Source: Brachionus koreanus (Eukaryota > Rotifera > Eurotatoria > Ploima > Brachionidae). From it: 64,000 nucleotides of DNA. The translations under genes were made by a program, and so were the position numbers. The notes below the pieces were generated by a model, which did no database searches, was not told the origin of the DNA, and saw nothing but the letters and a program-made list of their open reading frames with translations. The stretch is taken from the NCBI GenBank assembly GCA_016987375.1, contig PJRA01000508.1, positions 219,103 to 283,102 on the forward strand. The letters run 5' to 3'. Positions 23,614 through 34,809 of this stretch are shown piece by piece; positions within the stretch are counted from its first letter, which is position 1; the number at the start of each line of letters is the position of its first letter.

Positions 23614-24120
23614 TTAATCTTCTTCCAATTTTGATTTAATTCCAATTTTGTTCAATTCATCAATAAGTTCACCACCGCGATGCATTTCAAGCAAAATATC
23701 GCATCCCCCGATGAATTCGCCCTTGAAAAATACTTGCGGTATTGTTGGCCAGTTCGAGTATTCCTTAATTCCACTTCGGATATCTTCATCTGCCAAAACA
23801 TTGTATGCTTTAAAGTTGACTCCGTGCATGTTCATAATATCTACAACAGCTTTGCTAAATCCACACATAGGCTGATCAGCAGTGCCTTTCATGAAAATTA
23901 CCACTTCATTACTTTTTACCATTTCGTCAATTTTTTGCTTAGTTTCTGTCGAATATCTGCCGATAAACGTTTGCGCAATTGGAAGAATTTTCGGTTGCGC
24001 AATTTTTATATTCCTTGAATAAATAATTGGTTTGGTCAATCCAGTTGATAGACATCTGCTAATCAATCTGATTGATGAAAACCTCATTGATAAAAGAAGG
24101 CTTTTGGATGTTAAAGACAT
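23614..24120 (-). CDS. GLRX5: Mitochondrial monothiol glutaredoxin-related protein 5
   Basis: Intronless 168-residue protein. The first ~58 residues are basic and Ser/Arg-rich, as expected of a mitochondrial targeting peptide. The glutaredoxin domain (about 60-165) carries the monothiol active site CGFS (C86-S89), the glutathione-binding WPTIPQVF stretch (124-131) and GGCD (138-141). The family transfers [2Fe-2S] clusters from the ISC assembly machinery to mitochondrial targets and is required for later Fe-S and haem biogenesis. The gene faces ANAPC11 head to head with about 146 bp between start codons. Confidence 0.95.
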   Translation of the reverse strand: MSLTSKSLLLSMRFSSIRLISRCLSTGLTKPIIYSRNIKIAQPKILPIAQTFIGRYSTETKQKIDEMVKSNEVVIFMKGTADQPMCGFSKAVVDIMNMHGVNFKAYNVLADEDIRSGIKEYSNWPTIPQVFFKGEFIGGCDILLEMHRGGELIDELNKIGIKSKLEED

Positions 24121-24266
24121 GATTCAATATTAGCTATTTTGATTATAAATTTTTTAATGAACTACTAGTTATTTATGTAATGTTTCAAACTAAAAAAATG
24201 TCAAGTTAAAATTGATGCTTTATGTATGAACTATAATAATTTATTTCTTAAGATTTAAAATTAAAG
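24121..24266. promoter_or_regulatory. Putative bidirectional promoter GLRX5 / ANAPC11
   Basis: 146 bp separate the divergent start codons, so the 5' UTRs and promoters of both genes must share this interval unless there are remote upstream exons. No TATA or Inr element can be singled out in the AT-rich background. The call rests on geometry only. Confidence 0.5.
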
Positions 24267-24641
24267 ATGAAAGTAACAATAAAAGGGTAATAAATAGATA
24301 AATGTTTCTATTAAATTGCTGATAGAAACTCAATTTAATTAAGGTATACAGGAGTTGCAGTTTGGAAATGGGTAGCTAATGATGACACGTGTGGTATTTG
24401 CCGAATGCCTTTTGACTCGTGCTGCAATGATTGTAAATATCCAGGAGACGATTGTCCTTTAGTATCTTAAATCAATTAAAAAATAATTAAACAATCATAT
24501 TAACAAAATTTAATCAAGGTTTGGGGACAATGCTCACATTGTTTTCATATGCATTGTATCATGAAATGGGTTAATGGTCATCAAAAATCAAATCAATCGT
24601 GCCCGATGTGTAGACAAGCTTGGAAGATAAAAGAAAAATAA
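24267..24641 (+). CDS. ANAPC11: Anaphase-promoting complex subunit 11 (RING-H2)
   Basis: Three small exons: 24267-24286, 24344-24461 and 24519-24641, with 57-bp introns (GT..AG), giving 86 residues, close to the usual 84. It starts [17 protein letters not shown], then has the zinc ligands of the RING-H2 finger: [39 protein letters not shown] and CPMCRQAW, followed by KIKEK-stop. APC11 is the catalytic RING subunit of the APC/C ubiquitin ligase that recruits E2 enzymes and drives mitotic exit. All zinc ligands appear intact. Exons 1 and 2 are too short to stand out as open frames, so splicing had to be inferred; both joins restore the frame and the family sequence exactly. Confidence 0.93.
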
Positions 24642-25772
24642 TTAAATTACATACAATATATATATATATATATATTAAATTTTTAAATTGCTAAAGCTCT
24701 TTCAGATTTCGGTTACAAGAAAAAATTGTAAAAAATAATATAAGAAAAAATTGAACTGGTTTAATTTTAATAATTGAACATACTTAATATCAAAAATTGT
24801 AAAAACATTAATAAATTCTAAAAATTTATTTTCTTAATTTTAATCAATTTTCTCATAAAGCTTTGTTAATTTAATTTAAAAATATTCAAAAATATTTTAA
24901 GATACTAAAAGCCTAAGCAATTGTTGTTTTTATAAAAATTAATTAAAATCTTTCTGTTTGATCATTTGTAATAAAGATACAAAATAAATAACTGATTTGA
25001 TGATTGGTGCAAGTAATTTTCAAGTCGTTAAAAGAAAGAGGTCTTTTGGGTTTTATAGGAATGATCTAAATCGTAATTTATCAAAGCTTGGCTATTTTAT
25101 CTCATTAATTTTTAATAAAAAGTTTTTTGGTATTTAGAGAGTTTTATCTGTAAATTTTTCTGTTTATTTTGCCTTATTTCTAACTCTTTTGTATTATATT
25201 TCAAAATAAAAAATATTGACAAGTTTTTTTGTTGATGCTTAAATTTTAAATTAATGAATTTAATGAGATCACATAAAAATCTAAGAGTGAATTAGGGGGA
25301 AATTGAGAATCTGATCGATATCAAAAACGGTAAGTGGTGAATAAATTTGTCCACTATAGCGGGACTACGTTAGTCTTCCTGTTTTGTCAGTTTAGTTAAA
25401 CTAAACTTGACCGTAGAATATTAACTATTATTATTATTAATTATTATTTATTAACCGGAGCCAGTTTTTTAATGTTATGTTAGTTCTGCTTCCACTTAAG
25501 CTTTAATTTGTTTTACAAACATCAATCAATCGTCAATAAAATTTACCAAAATTAGATGAAATGCTAGATGATGATGAAAATTAAAAGTTAATTTTTCCTT
25601 TTAAAGTTTTTCTGCTCTTATAAGCTAAAATAAAGTACATCTTATTATAATATTTCATCCAAAATTATTAAAATTTGCAATTTAAATATTTAATATACAA
25701 GAAAAGATTGCATGTGCTCAAAAGTTCGAGTATAAATTTTTTTTTTAAATTTGTAAAATATAATTTAATACT
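24642..25772. other. Spacer with a TA microsatellite and a short palindrome
   Basis: A (TA)n run lies at about 24656-24675. Around 25300-25430 is a GC-richer patch containing the palindrome AGTTTAGTTAAACTAAACT (25389-25407; 9-bp arms). It could be promoter-proximal sequence of NSA2 or a transposon end; nothing decides. No gene. Confidence 0.45.
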
Positions 25773-26721
25773 ATGGTAAACATTAATCAAACTTATATGA
25801 TAAATCGATAATTTATCTCTGATATTTAAGCCGCAAAACGAGCACATTGAATTACATCGTAAGCGACATGGATATCGCTTTGATTATTTCGAAAGAAAGA
25901 GGAAGAAGGAAAGTCGTTTGGTTCATCAACGTGCTTTCAAGGCTAAAAAATTAAGAGGAATCAAGTACCAAATTTATTTTAAAATTATTTTCAAATATAA
26001 TTGAAACTTTTTAATTTAAAGGGCCAAATTATTCAATAAACAGCGTTATAATGAGAAAGTTCAGATGAAAAAAACGTAAAAAAAATCAATTTTTTTTATT
26101 CTAAAATTAAAAAATTCTCAACACTAAAGCATCAAAGCTCATGAGGAAAAACAAACTAAGCAAAAAAGTACTGAAAATGTACAAGAGGGTGCTGTACCAG
26201 CTTATTTGCTTGATCGTGAGAAGCAAAACAGAGCAAAAGTTTTGTCCAACATGATAAAACAAAAACGAAAAGAAAAAGCTGGCAAATGGGAGGTTCCTTT
26301 GCCTAAAGTAAAGGCTGTTAGTGACAGTGAAGTTTTTAAAGTGGTCAAAACTGGAAAATCAAAAAAGAAAGCTTGGAAACGAATGGTAACCAAACCATGT
26401 TTTGTGGGCGAAAATTTCACTCGTAAACCACCAAAATTTGAACGTTTTATTCGACCAATGGGTCTAAGGTATTCAAAGGCACATGTTACACACCCTGAAT
26501 TAAAGGCAACTTTCTGTCTTCCAATAATAGGTGTTAAAAAAAATCCTAGTTCAGCACTTTTCACATCATTGGGTGTGTTAACCAAAGGTACTATAATTGA
26601 AATAAATATTAGTGAATTAGGTTTGGTAACACAAGGTGGTAAAGTTGTTTGGGGTAAATATGCTCAAATAACAAACAATCCAGAAAATGATGGATGCATA
26701 AACGCTGTTTTATTGGTTTAA
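25773..26721 (+). CDS. NSA2: Ribosome biogenesis protein NSA2 homologue
   Basis: Four exons: 25773-25775 (the ATG alone, followed directly by GTAAAC), 25831-25964, 26022-26075 and 26130-26721. The spliced product is 260 residues, the usual length. It reads [21 protein letters not shown]..., then the basic [13 protein letters not shown] region and [11 protein letters not shown]. Next come [50 protein letters not shown] and [13 protein letters not shown] motifs. The end is an eS8-like domain finishing [18 protein letters not shown]2 acts in late pre-60S maturation in the nucleolus and at the 27S pre-rRNA cleavage step. The start-codon-only first exon is inferred from the acceptor immediately before CCG and the upstream ATG/GT; no other in-frame ATG is available. 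Confidence 0.94.
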
Positions 26722-28505
26722 AAATTGTATTTATCTGATAATAAAATAATTATAAAAAATATTTTAGTTTTTTTTTTATTTGAATACTTAAAATATTTCT
26801 TTTGAAAGTTTAAGTCGGTTAAATAAAAAATATAGAAATAGAAAAAAAATCATTAAATCAAAATAATTTTTAGATACTAATGCAAAAATATTATTAAAAA
26901 ACAAAGGAAAAAAATTCTTAATCTTGTCTTTTCCAAGATTGATAAACTCAATTATTTTAATTCATAATAAAATTTAAAAAAATTACTTAAAATTTCTTCA
27001 TGAGACTAATGTCCATAAGAATATTTGTTGAAATTTTCGCAAGAAAAATTAATTATCATGATTTTATTTATCTAATTTTACTTATCATGTTTAGAATATT
27101 ATTATTTAGCAATGTTCAAATTTTGCTCAAAAATACAAAATTGATTTTAATCCAAGTAAATCTGCTAAGAAAATTTTCCAAAAAAAGCAAATCTTTGAAT
27201 GAGAATAGCCTTATTTATAATGGTTTTGGGATATCGCAAATTAAAAATGTTGAATATTTAAGTCTCCCGATTATTGAAAGTAATTTTATCCAGAAATTTA
27301 TTGAAGAAAAGTGGAAAAAAGTTGAAAGGAGTTTTTTTTTTCTACCGACTTGGTTGTAGACCAAAATCTATGCATTTTTTTTAAGTAAGTTTTCTCTCTA
27401 AACAGTTTTGTCAATTGATTTTTCGCTCCAATCAAGATATGACCTATACTAACGAATACTAATAAACTTAGACCCGAAACAAAATTTATAAACTAAAAGA
27501 GCAATTTTATTCTGTTAATCTGACTTCAAATTAACTATGATAGAAAAATACAAAAAAAAAATTAGAAAATTTTGTCTGTAACCAGAATTTTTTTCTCATA
27601 GAAAAATTTTAATTCATAAATTTACCATATATGTCACTTCCCACTGTATTTAAGTGTTTTTAAAAGCTTTTTTAGCAGCTAATTTAGCATCGGACTCTTC
27701 TACCGATACAAATGAGAAAAAAGCAAAAACACATAAAAAAAATTTTTTAACGCATCGAAATTTTAAAAATGAGTAAATTCATGAATACTAATTTTGCTAT
27801 TTATATTTATTCAATTAACTAAAATAAACTAAATCATCAAATTTATTAAATATCGTTTTTTTCTCTCGTAGATTTTATAAATTTTTATTCTTTATTAATT
27901 GTTCTCTTTTTTTTTTCAAAATTAAATTAAAGTTTGTTTGAAATGCAAAATTTTGACTTTTTAAAAAAAATTAATATTTTAAAATTGCATATAAAAAAGA
28001 ATATTTGGTTATAGAAAGATTTTTTTGTGAACATTCGATCAGATAATCGACATAATGTATTTATTTTAATTAGATACATTACTTGGTCTATAATAATTAA
28101 AAAAAACTAACCTATTCTCAAATGAGAAGACTACAATTTTCATGCTTAAATGTTAATTTATTTTTTTAACAAAAAGAAAATATAAAAAGAGATTAATTTT
28201 GAATATTGAAAAGAAAAAATTAATTTATTTTGGAAATTCATAAATAAACTAGATCTTTCAAAAGTGGACAATAAACCCGTCTAGGCTAGAAAAGTAATAC
28301 ATTCAGCAAAAATCTGGTCTAGCGTTATAAAAAAGTTTTAAAAAAATATTTAAATTTCAACTTTTGCATACGTCTAATTAAGACAATTGATCTACTAATA
28401 TCCGCTAACTTATGCGTATACTCTTATCTAGTTTTTAGGATATGATAAATCATGTGCCTTAATATTTAGATTTTTTTAGTTCTTTTGATTTTAGTTGCGT
28501 TTAAA
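26722..28505. other. AT-rich spacer; one doubtful 119-codon frame
   Basis: A plus-strand open frame at 27000-27359 encodes a hydrophobic/basic 119-residue peptide ending FIQKFIEEKWKKVERSFFF. It lacks any recognised domain and I do not call it a gene. Just before the CCDC47 start, TTTTAG at about 28489-28494 could be a 5'-UTR splice acceptor. Confidence 0.4.
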
Positions 28506-29957
28506 ATGAGAATAATAGTAATCTTATGTTTAATTGGCTTTGTTGTAGCAAATGTGCAATCTGACGAAGATTTTGAAGAATTTGACTTTGTTGACGAGAC
28601 ACCAACGACCAAAAAGCCAAAACATATGGTTCCAGATGAAACAATTGAAGAAGAGTTCGATGAAGAACCTGTGAGTGAAAGAACTCCAACAAAGAGCAGC
28701 TTAACATCCGAAATGGACAATGAAGAATTTGAACACTTTTTTGACGATGAAGAATTCGAAAATCCCACTCAACAATCAAAAAAAAAAGAAGAACCAGTAA
28801 ATCTAAAAATTGCTCAAGTACCAACTCATTTAATGTCAAATGGAAATTGGACAAACTATGTTTATGAAATAGCAATGCTAGTGATTATTTTTGTATATTT
28901 GATCTTTTATTTATTTGGAAAAACTAAAAATTATCGTTTGGCAAACGCTTGGTACCAAGCAAATCGAGATTTATTGGAAAAAAATTTCGTTCTTGTGGGC
29001 GATGATGGCCAATCGCCTGAAATAAATACTAATCCTGAGCAAGGAATTTTCATCAGAGATTCGGACAACTCTTACGGTCTATGGTGTTCAGGCAGACAAG
29101 GCTGTGAAGGTCTCCTTATTCAGCTTAAATTTATTAAGCGACAGGACTTTATCAATGGAGTAGTCATGCAGATGATCAAACCAAAATCTGATCAGCTTAT
29201 TTTTTCGGTTGAATACCCGAATAAAGAAGATATTGACAGCTTTGTTTTTTGTTTGACTGGCAAAAAGCAATCTCAACAAATGTTCAATGACTATCAAGAT
29301 CTGTCTAGTTTTTGTGTAGAAAAAAAACTCTCCAATTCTGTTCAATCTCAATTTTCGGATCTTTTGACACCTCAAGTTAACCAAAAATATGTAATCCTAA
29401 ATGAAATAGGTGAAATACCCAACTTATTATTAGACAAAACTGTTTGTGCATTCATGAACAAGTATCCTGAAATGGTTGATTTTATCCTTGTATCCGATCA
29501 ATATACTGGATTTAAGTCTCAGAATGAAGAGCAAACAATTGATGCTGACGGCTCTTCTCTTGGTTTGCCTAAGTCCAAATCAGTTTTGGTTATAAGTTTT
29601 AATGTACCTGGCAAAGGGATGAACACTGGTGTTGAAGAAATGGAAGGTATGCTACCTGCTTTACAGCTAGCAATGTACTTAATAGATAGAGTACCGAGAA
29701 TCCGACTGAGCAAAGAGGCTAAAGCTAAAGCTATAAGAAAAAGAAAGGATATCAGTGAGCATTTAATTAAATTGAAGCATAAGGAAAGACAAGAAGCTGC
29801 CATGTTAAGAAAAGAAGAAAAACGCAGAGCTGAAAAAGAGAAAATCATGAATGAGTCGGATCCTGAAAAGCAAAAAAAAATGGAAGAAAAAGAATTAAAA
29901 CGAGAAAAGAAAAAAAATATGAGCAAAATGAAACAAGTCAAAATTATGTCGATGTAA
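28506..29957 (+). CDS. CCDC47: CCDC47 (calumin) homologue, ER PAT-complex subunit
   Basis: Single-exon 483-residue protein, the same length as the vertebrate protein. The start is the ATG at 28506, which gives a proper signal peptide (residues 1-16, MRIIVILCLIGFVVAN). A very acidic luminal segment (Asp/Glu-rich, about 20-95) follows, then one transmembrane helix at about 119-137. The conserved cytosolic domain contains NYRLANAWYQANRDLLEKNF, GLWCSGRQGC and RVPRIRLSKEAKAKA. A long Lys/Glu-rich coiled coil at about 420-483 ends the protein. In the PAT complex CCDC47 partners with Asterix and the multipass translocon at Sec61 to help multipass membrane protein insertion, and it binds ribosomes through its C-terminal coiled coil; it also affects ER calcium. 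Regulation is not visible. Confidence 0.95.
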   Translation: MRIIVILCLIGFVVANVQSDEDFEEFDFVDETPTTKKPKHMVPDETIEEEFDEEPVSERTPTKSSLTSEMDNEEFEHFFDDEEFENPTQQSKKKEEPVNLKIAQVPTHLMSNGNWTNYVYEIAMLVIIFVYLIFYLFGKTKNYRLANAWYQANRDLLEKNFVLVGDDGQSPEINTNPEQGIFIRDSDNSYGLWCSGRQGCEGLLIQLKFIKRQDFINGVVMQMIKPKSDQLIFSVEYPNKEDIDSFVFCLTGKKQSQQMFNDYQDLSSFCVEKKLSNSVQSQFSDLLTPQVNQKYVILNEIGEIPNLLLDKTVCAFMNKYPEMVDFILVSDQYTGFKSQNEEQTIDADGSSLGLPKSKSVLVISFNVPGKGMNTGVEEMEGMLPALQLAMYLIDRVPRIRLSKEAKAKAIRKRKDISEHLIKLKHKERQEAAMLRKEEKRRAEKEKIMNESDPEKQKKMEEKELKREKKKNMSKMKQVKIMSM

Positions 29958-31096
29958 GAGATTTTTTTCTTAATTTTTGTTGTCAATCTTAATTAAAATG
30001 AATAAAAATAATAAAAAAAAATTTTAAATTTTTTAAAAACACTTATTAGTGGTAGTTCACTAATTTTTTTTCTTTAAACTTAGACTAAGACAATTAGAAA
30101 TTAATCAGGCACTTTGTATTTAATCAAATAATTAATCATTTTTAATTTTTTTTAAATAAAATCAAATTAAAGTTTCTTTCTTAAATTGTAGCTCTATAAA
30201 ATTGAAACCGTATTTTCTTGCAAACAACTTCCATCAATATTTTCTCCACATTAGAAATTAGGACCTCAACTGACATTTTATACAAACAGAATAAAAAAGG
30301 ATCTTCAGAATATTATTATCTTTTGAAAATATAATAATAGTCATTATTTTCAAAATATGTTATATGTAAATTTTTTTCTTTTCTTTTTTATTTTCAAAGA
30401 GCATAGAATTACGAATATGAGTAAAGTATGAAATTTTTAAATTATATCTTTTAAAATTTAATGAAGAAATTAACAGCTTTTAAAAAATTTCTTTATAATT
30501 TTCAATTTTTAACAAACTTCATTCTGGATAGTAATTATTACCTGTGTTGATTTTATTTTAACTAAAAACTAATACTGAATTTAGAACAATTTATTAGTTT
30601 TTTGTTTATTATTAATATTATAGTTATATAAAAATCTTTTATGCGCTTTATTTTAGAATGAAATTTTATTATTTAACTTGAATTTTAAATTTTAATAAAA
30701 ATTCTAATAATATAGAATTCTTAAAAAAAAAATTATTGAATATAAGAAAATAAAAAAAAATTAAATAAAATGAATATAATCCACGATTTCTATCAATAAT
30801 ATAATAAAAAAAAAATATTTCAATAAAATAATCGTTAGTTAAAGGTAAAGTTTTAGTAAAATTGCTAGTAGATAAAATAATAGTATTTGAAAAAAATTTT
30901 TTTTCAACTAATTTTTATACTTAAAAAATTTTTCATAAAAATTTAAAGAAAATAATCATTTTATTAGACTTAAATTTATTATAAAATATTTTATAATAAA
31001 TTATTAAGATTTAATTTTCTGCTTATTCACATGAATTATAACTGTTCAAAAAAAAAACTTTAAAAATTATATTTATTTCCATTTAGATTCAATTAA
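29958..31096. other. AT-rich spacer
   Basis: No gene recognised. TTTAG at 31082-31086, just before the VPS35 start, could be an acceptor for a 5'-UTR intron. Confidence 0.45.
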
Positions 31097-34000
31097 ATGC
31101 CACCAGCAAGTGATCCAATGAGTTCACAAACAGCAGTTTCAAATCAAGAAAAGCTCTTGCATGATGCCAAATCGTCAATTAAGCTCGATGCACTATCGAT
31201 GAAAAAATCTTTGGTAAATTAGATTTTGTTTTTTTTTTCTTTTAACAATTTAGTCGTTTTTCAGGATAAAGTTGAATTACTTGAAGGTATAAAACATGGT
31301 TCTGATATGCTCAATAAATTGGCAAGTTTTGCCAAGATTAACAATGTTGAAGTGCCAATGAGTCTATCACCTAAAAGCTATTATGAATTATGTAAGTGTC
31401 ATGTTTTTTATCGTAATAAAACTAATTTTTATACACAAAAGATATTGATGTTACTGATGAGTTACGACATTTGGAAACATTTATGATTGATGAGTTTCAA
31501 AAAGGCTTAAAATGTGACGATCTTTATGAAATGGTTCAATATGCTTCAGCAATAATCCCACGCTTATATTTATTGATCACAGTAGGCACAGTTTACATTA
31601 AGATAAAGGAGTATTCAAGAAAGACAATTTTACGTGATTTGGTTGAAATGTGCCGAGGAGTCCAACATCCACTCAGGGGTCTTTTCTTGCGCAATTATCT
31701 TCTTCAATGTACTAAAAATTTGTTGCCAGACACACCTGTAGGTGAAGAACAAGAGGAAGACGGAAATATACAAGATTCGATAGATTTTATTCTTTTGAAT
31801 TTTTCAGAAATGAATAAACTATGGGTGAGAATGCAGCATCAAGGACATACAAGAATGAAAGAGAAACGAGAACAAGAGCGCCGAGAACTCCGTCTATTGG
31901 TAGGAACTAATTTAGTACGTCTCTCTCAACTTGAATCTATAACAGTTGATTTGTATTCTTCAATTGTATTGCCAAAAGTTTTAGAGCAAGTTATTAGTTG
32001 TAATGATGAAATAGCACAAGAATACTTGATGGAGTGTATAATTCAGGTATTTCCAGATGAATTTCACATAAAGACTTTAGAAGAGTTCCTTAAAGCTTGT
32101 GCTGATTTAAACGAAGATGTTAATATTCGAAATATCATCACATCTTTAGTAGACAGATTCATTAAAACTCCAGAGAAATTGGATACAAATTTAGTCGATG
32201 ATGAGCCGACTATTTTTGAAATTTTTTCAAGAAAAGTGTCTGATATTATTAGCGTGAGAAATTGAAATTTTTTCGTTCTTTTTTTTATTCTATTTTTCTT
32301 CTAGTCTAGGCCAAATATGCCTGTTCAAGACATTGTCGCTCTTCATACAACTGTGCTAAATTTGGCAATAAAACGCTATCCAGATCGAATTGCTTATGTA
32401 GACAAAATACTTGAAATAACAGACACAATATTCAATACAATGAATCTTGATCAGTAAGTCTTCAATTTTTTTATTTATCAAAAATTAATTAACTTAAAAA
32501 GTTTATATATTTAAAACTAAATATTTTTCATTCAAACATATATAAAAATAAGAATAAAATAATTTTTTTAGCATTTTGTTTTAAAATTAGTAGCAGAAAA
32601 AATTAGCCAAACGGGTAGACTTAAAAGTCATTTAAGCAGATATTCAAAAACTAATCTACTTATTATGTATCGTACTTATTTTTAAATTTATCCTAATAAT
32701 AAAAATATTTCTACACTTTTTTCATAGTAAATTTTAAATTGTATTAGAAACTTAAAAATAAAAGAAAATTAGAACCTGTAAAGGAATCATTCTAAAATAA
32801 ATGAAGCTATACAAAAATACAAATTAATTTAAAAATTGATTAACTAAATACTTTGAAAAATTAGTATTAATTTTTTTTATTAATCTAAATAGAGTAGAGA
32901 TTAAATATAGGGTATTTTTAAGTTTTTGAGAATGATATCATAATGACATTAATAATTATTCTTTGAAAAATTCGTCCTCTATCGAAATGAATTTTTTATC
33001 TAAACAAAAATACTTCAATATTTTATTCGAATAGATATTTTTTACTAAACAAGTCAAATTATTTTTTGTTTTGATTTAAAAAAATGAATCTTTTTTTAAA
33101 TATCTTTAAATTTATTTTAAAAATATTAAAAAAAAATTTAAAGTAATTTTGATTAACGGAAAAGAAAATTTTAAAAAATTCAGCGTTTCAAATTTTTTTA
33201 TAATGAAAATTTTCATTGAGTTTTTTTTTTTCACATCCTGTAAAGTATAGGGTCATTATTTTTTACTTTTACGATTTAGGTCGAAATTTTGCTTTTATCC
33301 TTCCATTTCGACGAGCTCTATCATAATTATTTCTAACAACGCTATTCAAGGTAATCTTAGCTTGTGTCATCCTTGAAGTGGCCATTGAAGGGCTCTGTTT
33401 TGGTATTCGAGTTCTTTTCATTCTAAAAATATGTCCAAGCCACGGCGATCTTTTAATCTTAATGCATTGACTTTTAATCTTAATTTTCAAGGCATCTTGA
33501 AATTGAAAAATTAAATTGGTGAATTTCTAAACATTATTTTTCTTTTAGCATACAATCAAGCTCTCAAATTTCAAAGGAATTGATCAAAATGTTAAAAATT
33601 CCAATTGATTTATATAAGAATGTTTTAAATCTTTTGAAAATTAAACATTATACAATACTGTATGAGCATTTGGATTATGTTGGTCGGAAGACATTGTGTC
33701 AATATTTGCTTAATAACGCTTTGGAATATGAAACTCAAATCAGCAGTCCTGATGAAGCCGAAGGCTTACTACAATTAATCAATCCATTGATTGTCGATCC
33801 GAACGACAAGCCAGCTGATTATGAGCAAGACACTGAAGATTTTATTGAAGAGCAAACATTGGTTGCCCGTCTAGTACATTTAATGCAATCAGATGATTTG
33901 GATGAGCAATTTTTGATTCTTAATCTTGTAAGAAAATATTTTGGAACATCTACTAAAGATAGGATTAGATTCACTCTTCCACCTGTTGTATTTCGTGCTT

Positions 34001-34809
34001 ATGAATTAGCCTATAGTTATAAAAAGTCAGCTGAATTAGATGAGAAATGGGACAAAAAATGTGACAAAATATTTAAATTTTGTTTTCAAACAATAAATGC
34101 TTTGATTAAAGCAGAGCTGCCGGCCGAATTGGCTTTTAGACTTTTTCTAAATGGAGCTCTAACATTAAGTGAAATAGCCTATGAAGCATGCGAGAACATA
34201 GCTTATGAGTTTATTAGTCAAGCGATTGCTCTTTATGACGATGATATAGCAACAAATAAATTCAATTCTATTTCTCTAATAATTGGCACATGTCAAAAAA
34301 TTTTACACATTTTCGGTGAAGAAAACTGTGATTCTTTAAGACAAAATTGTGTTACTAGAGCAGCTAAGCTGTTGAAGAAACCAGATCAGTGTCGCGCTGT
34401 TGCACTCTGTGCTAATTTATTCTGGAGTACAGGTATTCGCAAACAAGATGGTGTTTCTTTAAGGGATGGTCAAAAAGTGAATGAATGCTTGAAAAAATGC
34501 CTCAAAATAGCTGCTCAATGTGTGGATCCGAACGCCCAATTCGAGCTTCACGTAGAAATATTGAATTATTTTATCCATTATTTTGTGGCCAAAAATGAAA
34601 ACGTAACAGTTCTTTCAATTTTTTATTTTATTTTAAATTAAATTATTTAGATTACCGTCGAAATGTTAAATGAGCTAATTGCTAAGATCAAACAAGACAA
34701 GTCAGCTTTAGATCAATCGAATGAAAGTGACATGGTATTGGAGCAATTTAATAGAACATTGAAATATTTAAAAGATAGAGATTTAACTAATATTGGTGTT
34801 TTGGTTTGA
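31097..34809 (+). CDS. VPS35: Retromer subunit VPS35
   Basis: Six exons: 31097-31213, 31265-31391, 31442-32253, 32305-32453, 33549-34602 and 34651-34809. All have GT..AG introns and compatible phases, giving about 805 residues (family usually ~796). The N-terminal part contains [20 protein letters not shown] and the invariant PRLYLL (about 121-126) used to bind VPS26, then [20 protein letters not shown] and [13 protein letters not shown]. The C-terminal helical solenoid includes [34 protein letters not shown] and [21 protein letters not shown]35 is the scaffold of the endosomal retromer that recycles cargo to the Golgi or plasma membrane. The fourth intron is much larger (1.1 kb) than the others and carries a LINE fragment. 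The C-terminus ends LTNIGVLV. Intact. Confidence 0.96.
33266..33490 (-). pseudogene. LINE reverse-transcriptase C-terminal scrap in a VPS35 intron
   Basis: Antisense to VPS35, a 73-codon frame encodes [20 protein letters not shown] and an Arg-rich tail ending RAKFRPKS-like. The W.LGH.FRM..... IPKQ pattern is the conserved extreme C-terminus of many non-LTR retrotransposon reverse transcriptases. The rest of the element is absent. It probably accounts for some of the unusual length of this intron (32454-33548). Confidence 0.7.

Noticed and set aside
27000..27359. 119-codon plus-strand frame ending in FIQKFIEEKWKKVERSFFF
   Set aside because: The hydrophobic/basic composition is what AT-rich DNA gives by chance. 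The ending faintly recalls the pre-S1 region of TRP channels, but no neighbouring exon or domain supports it.
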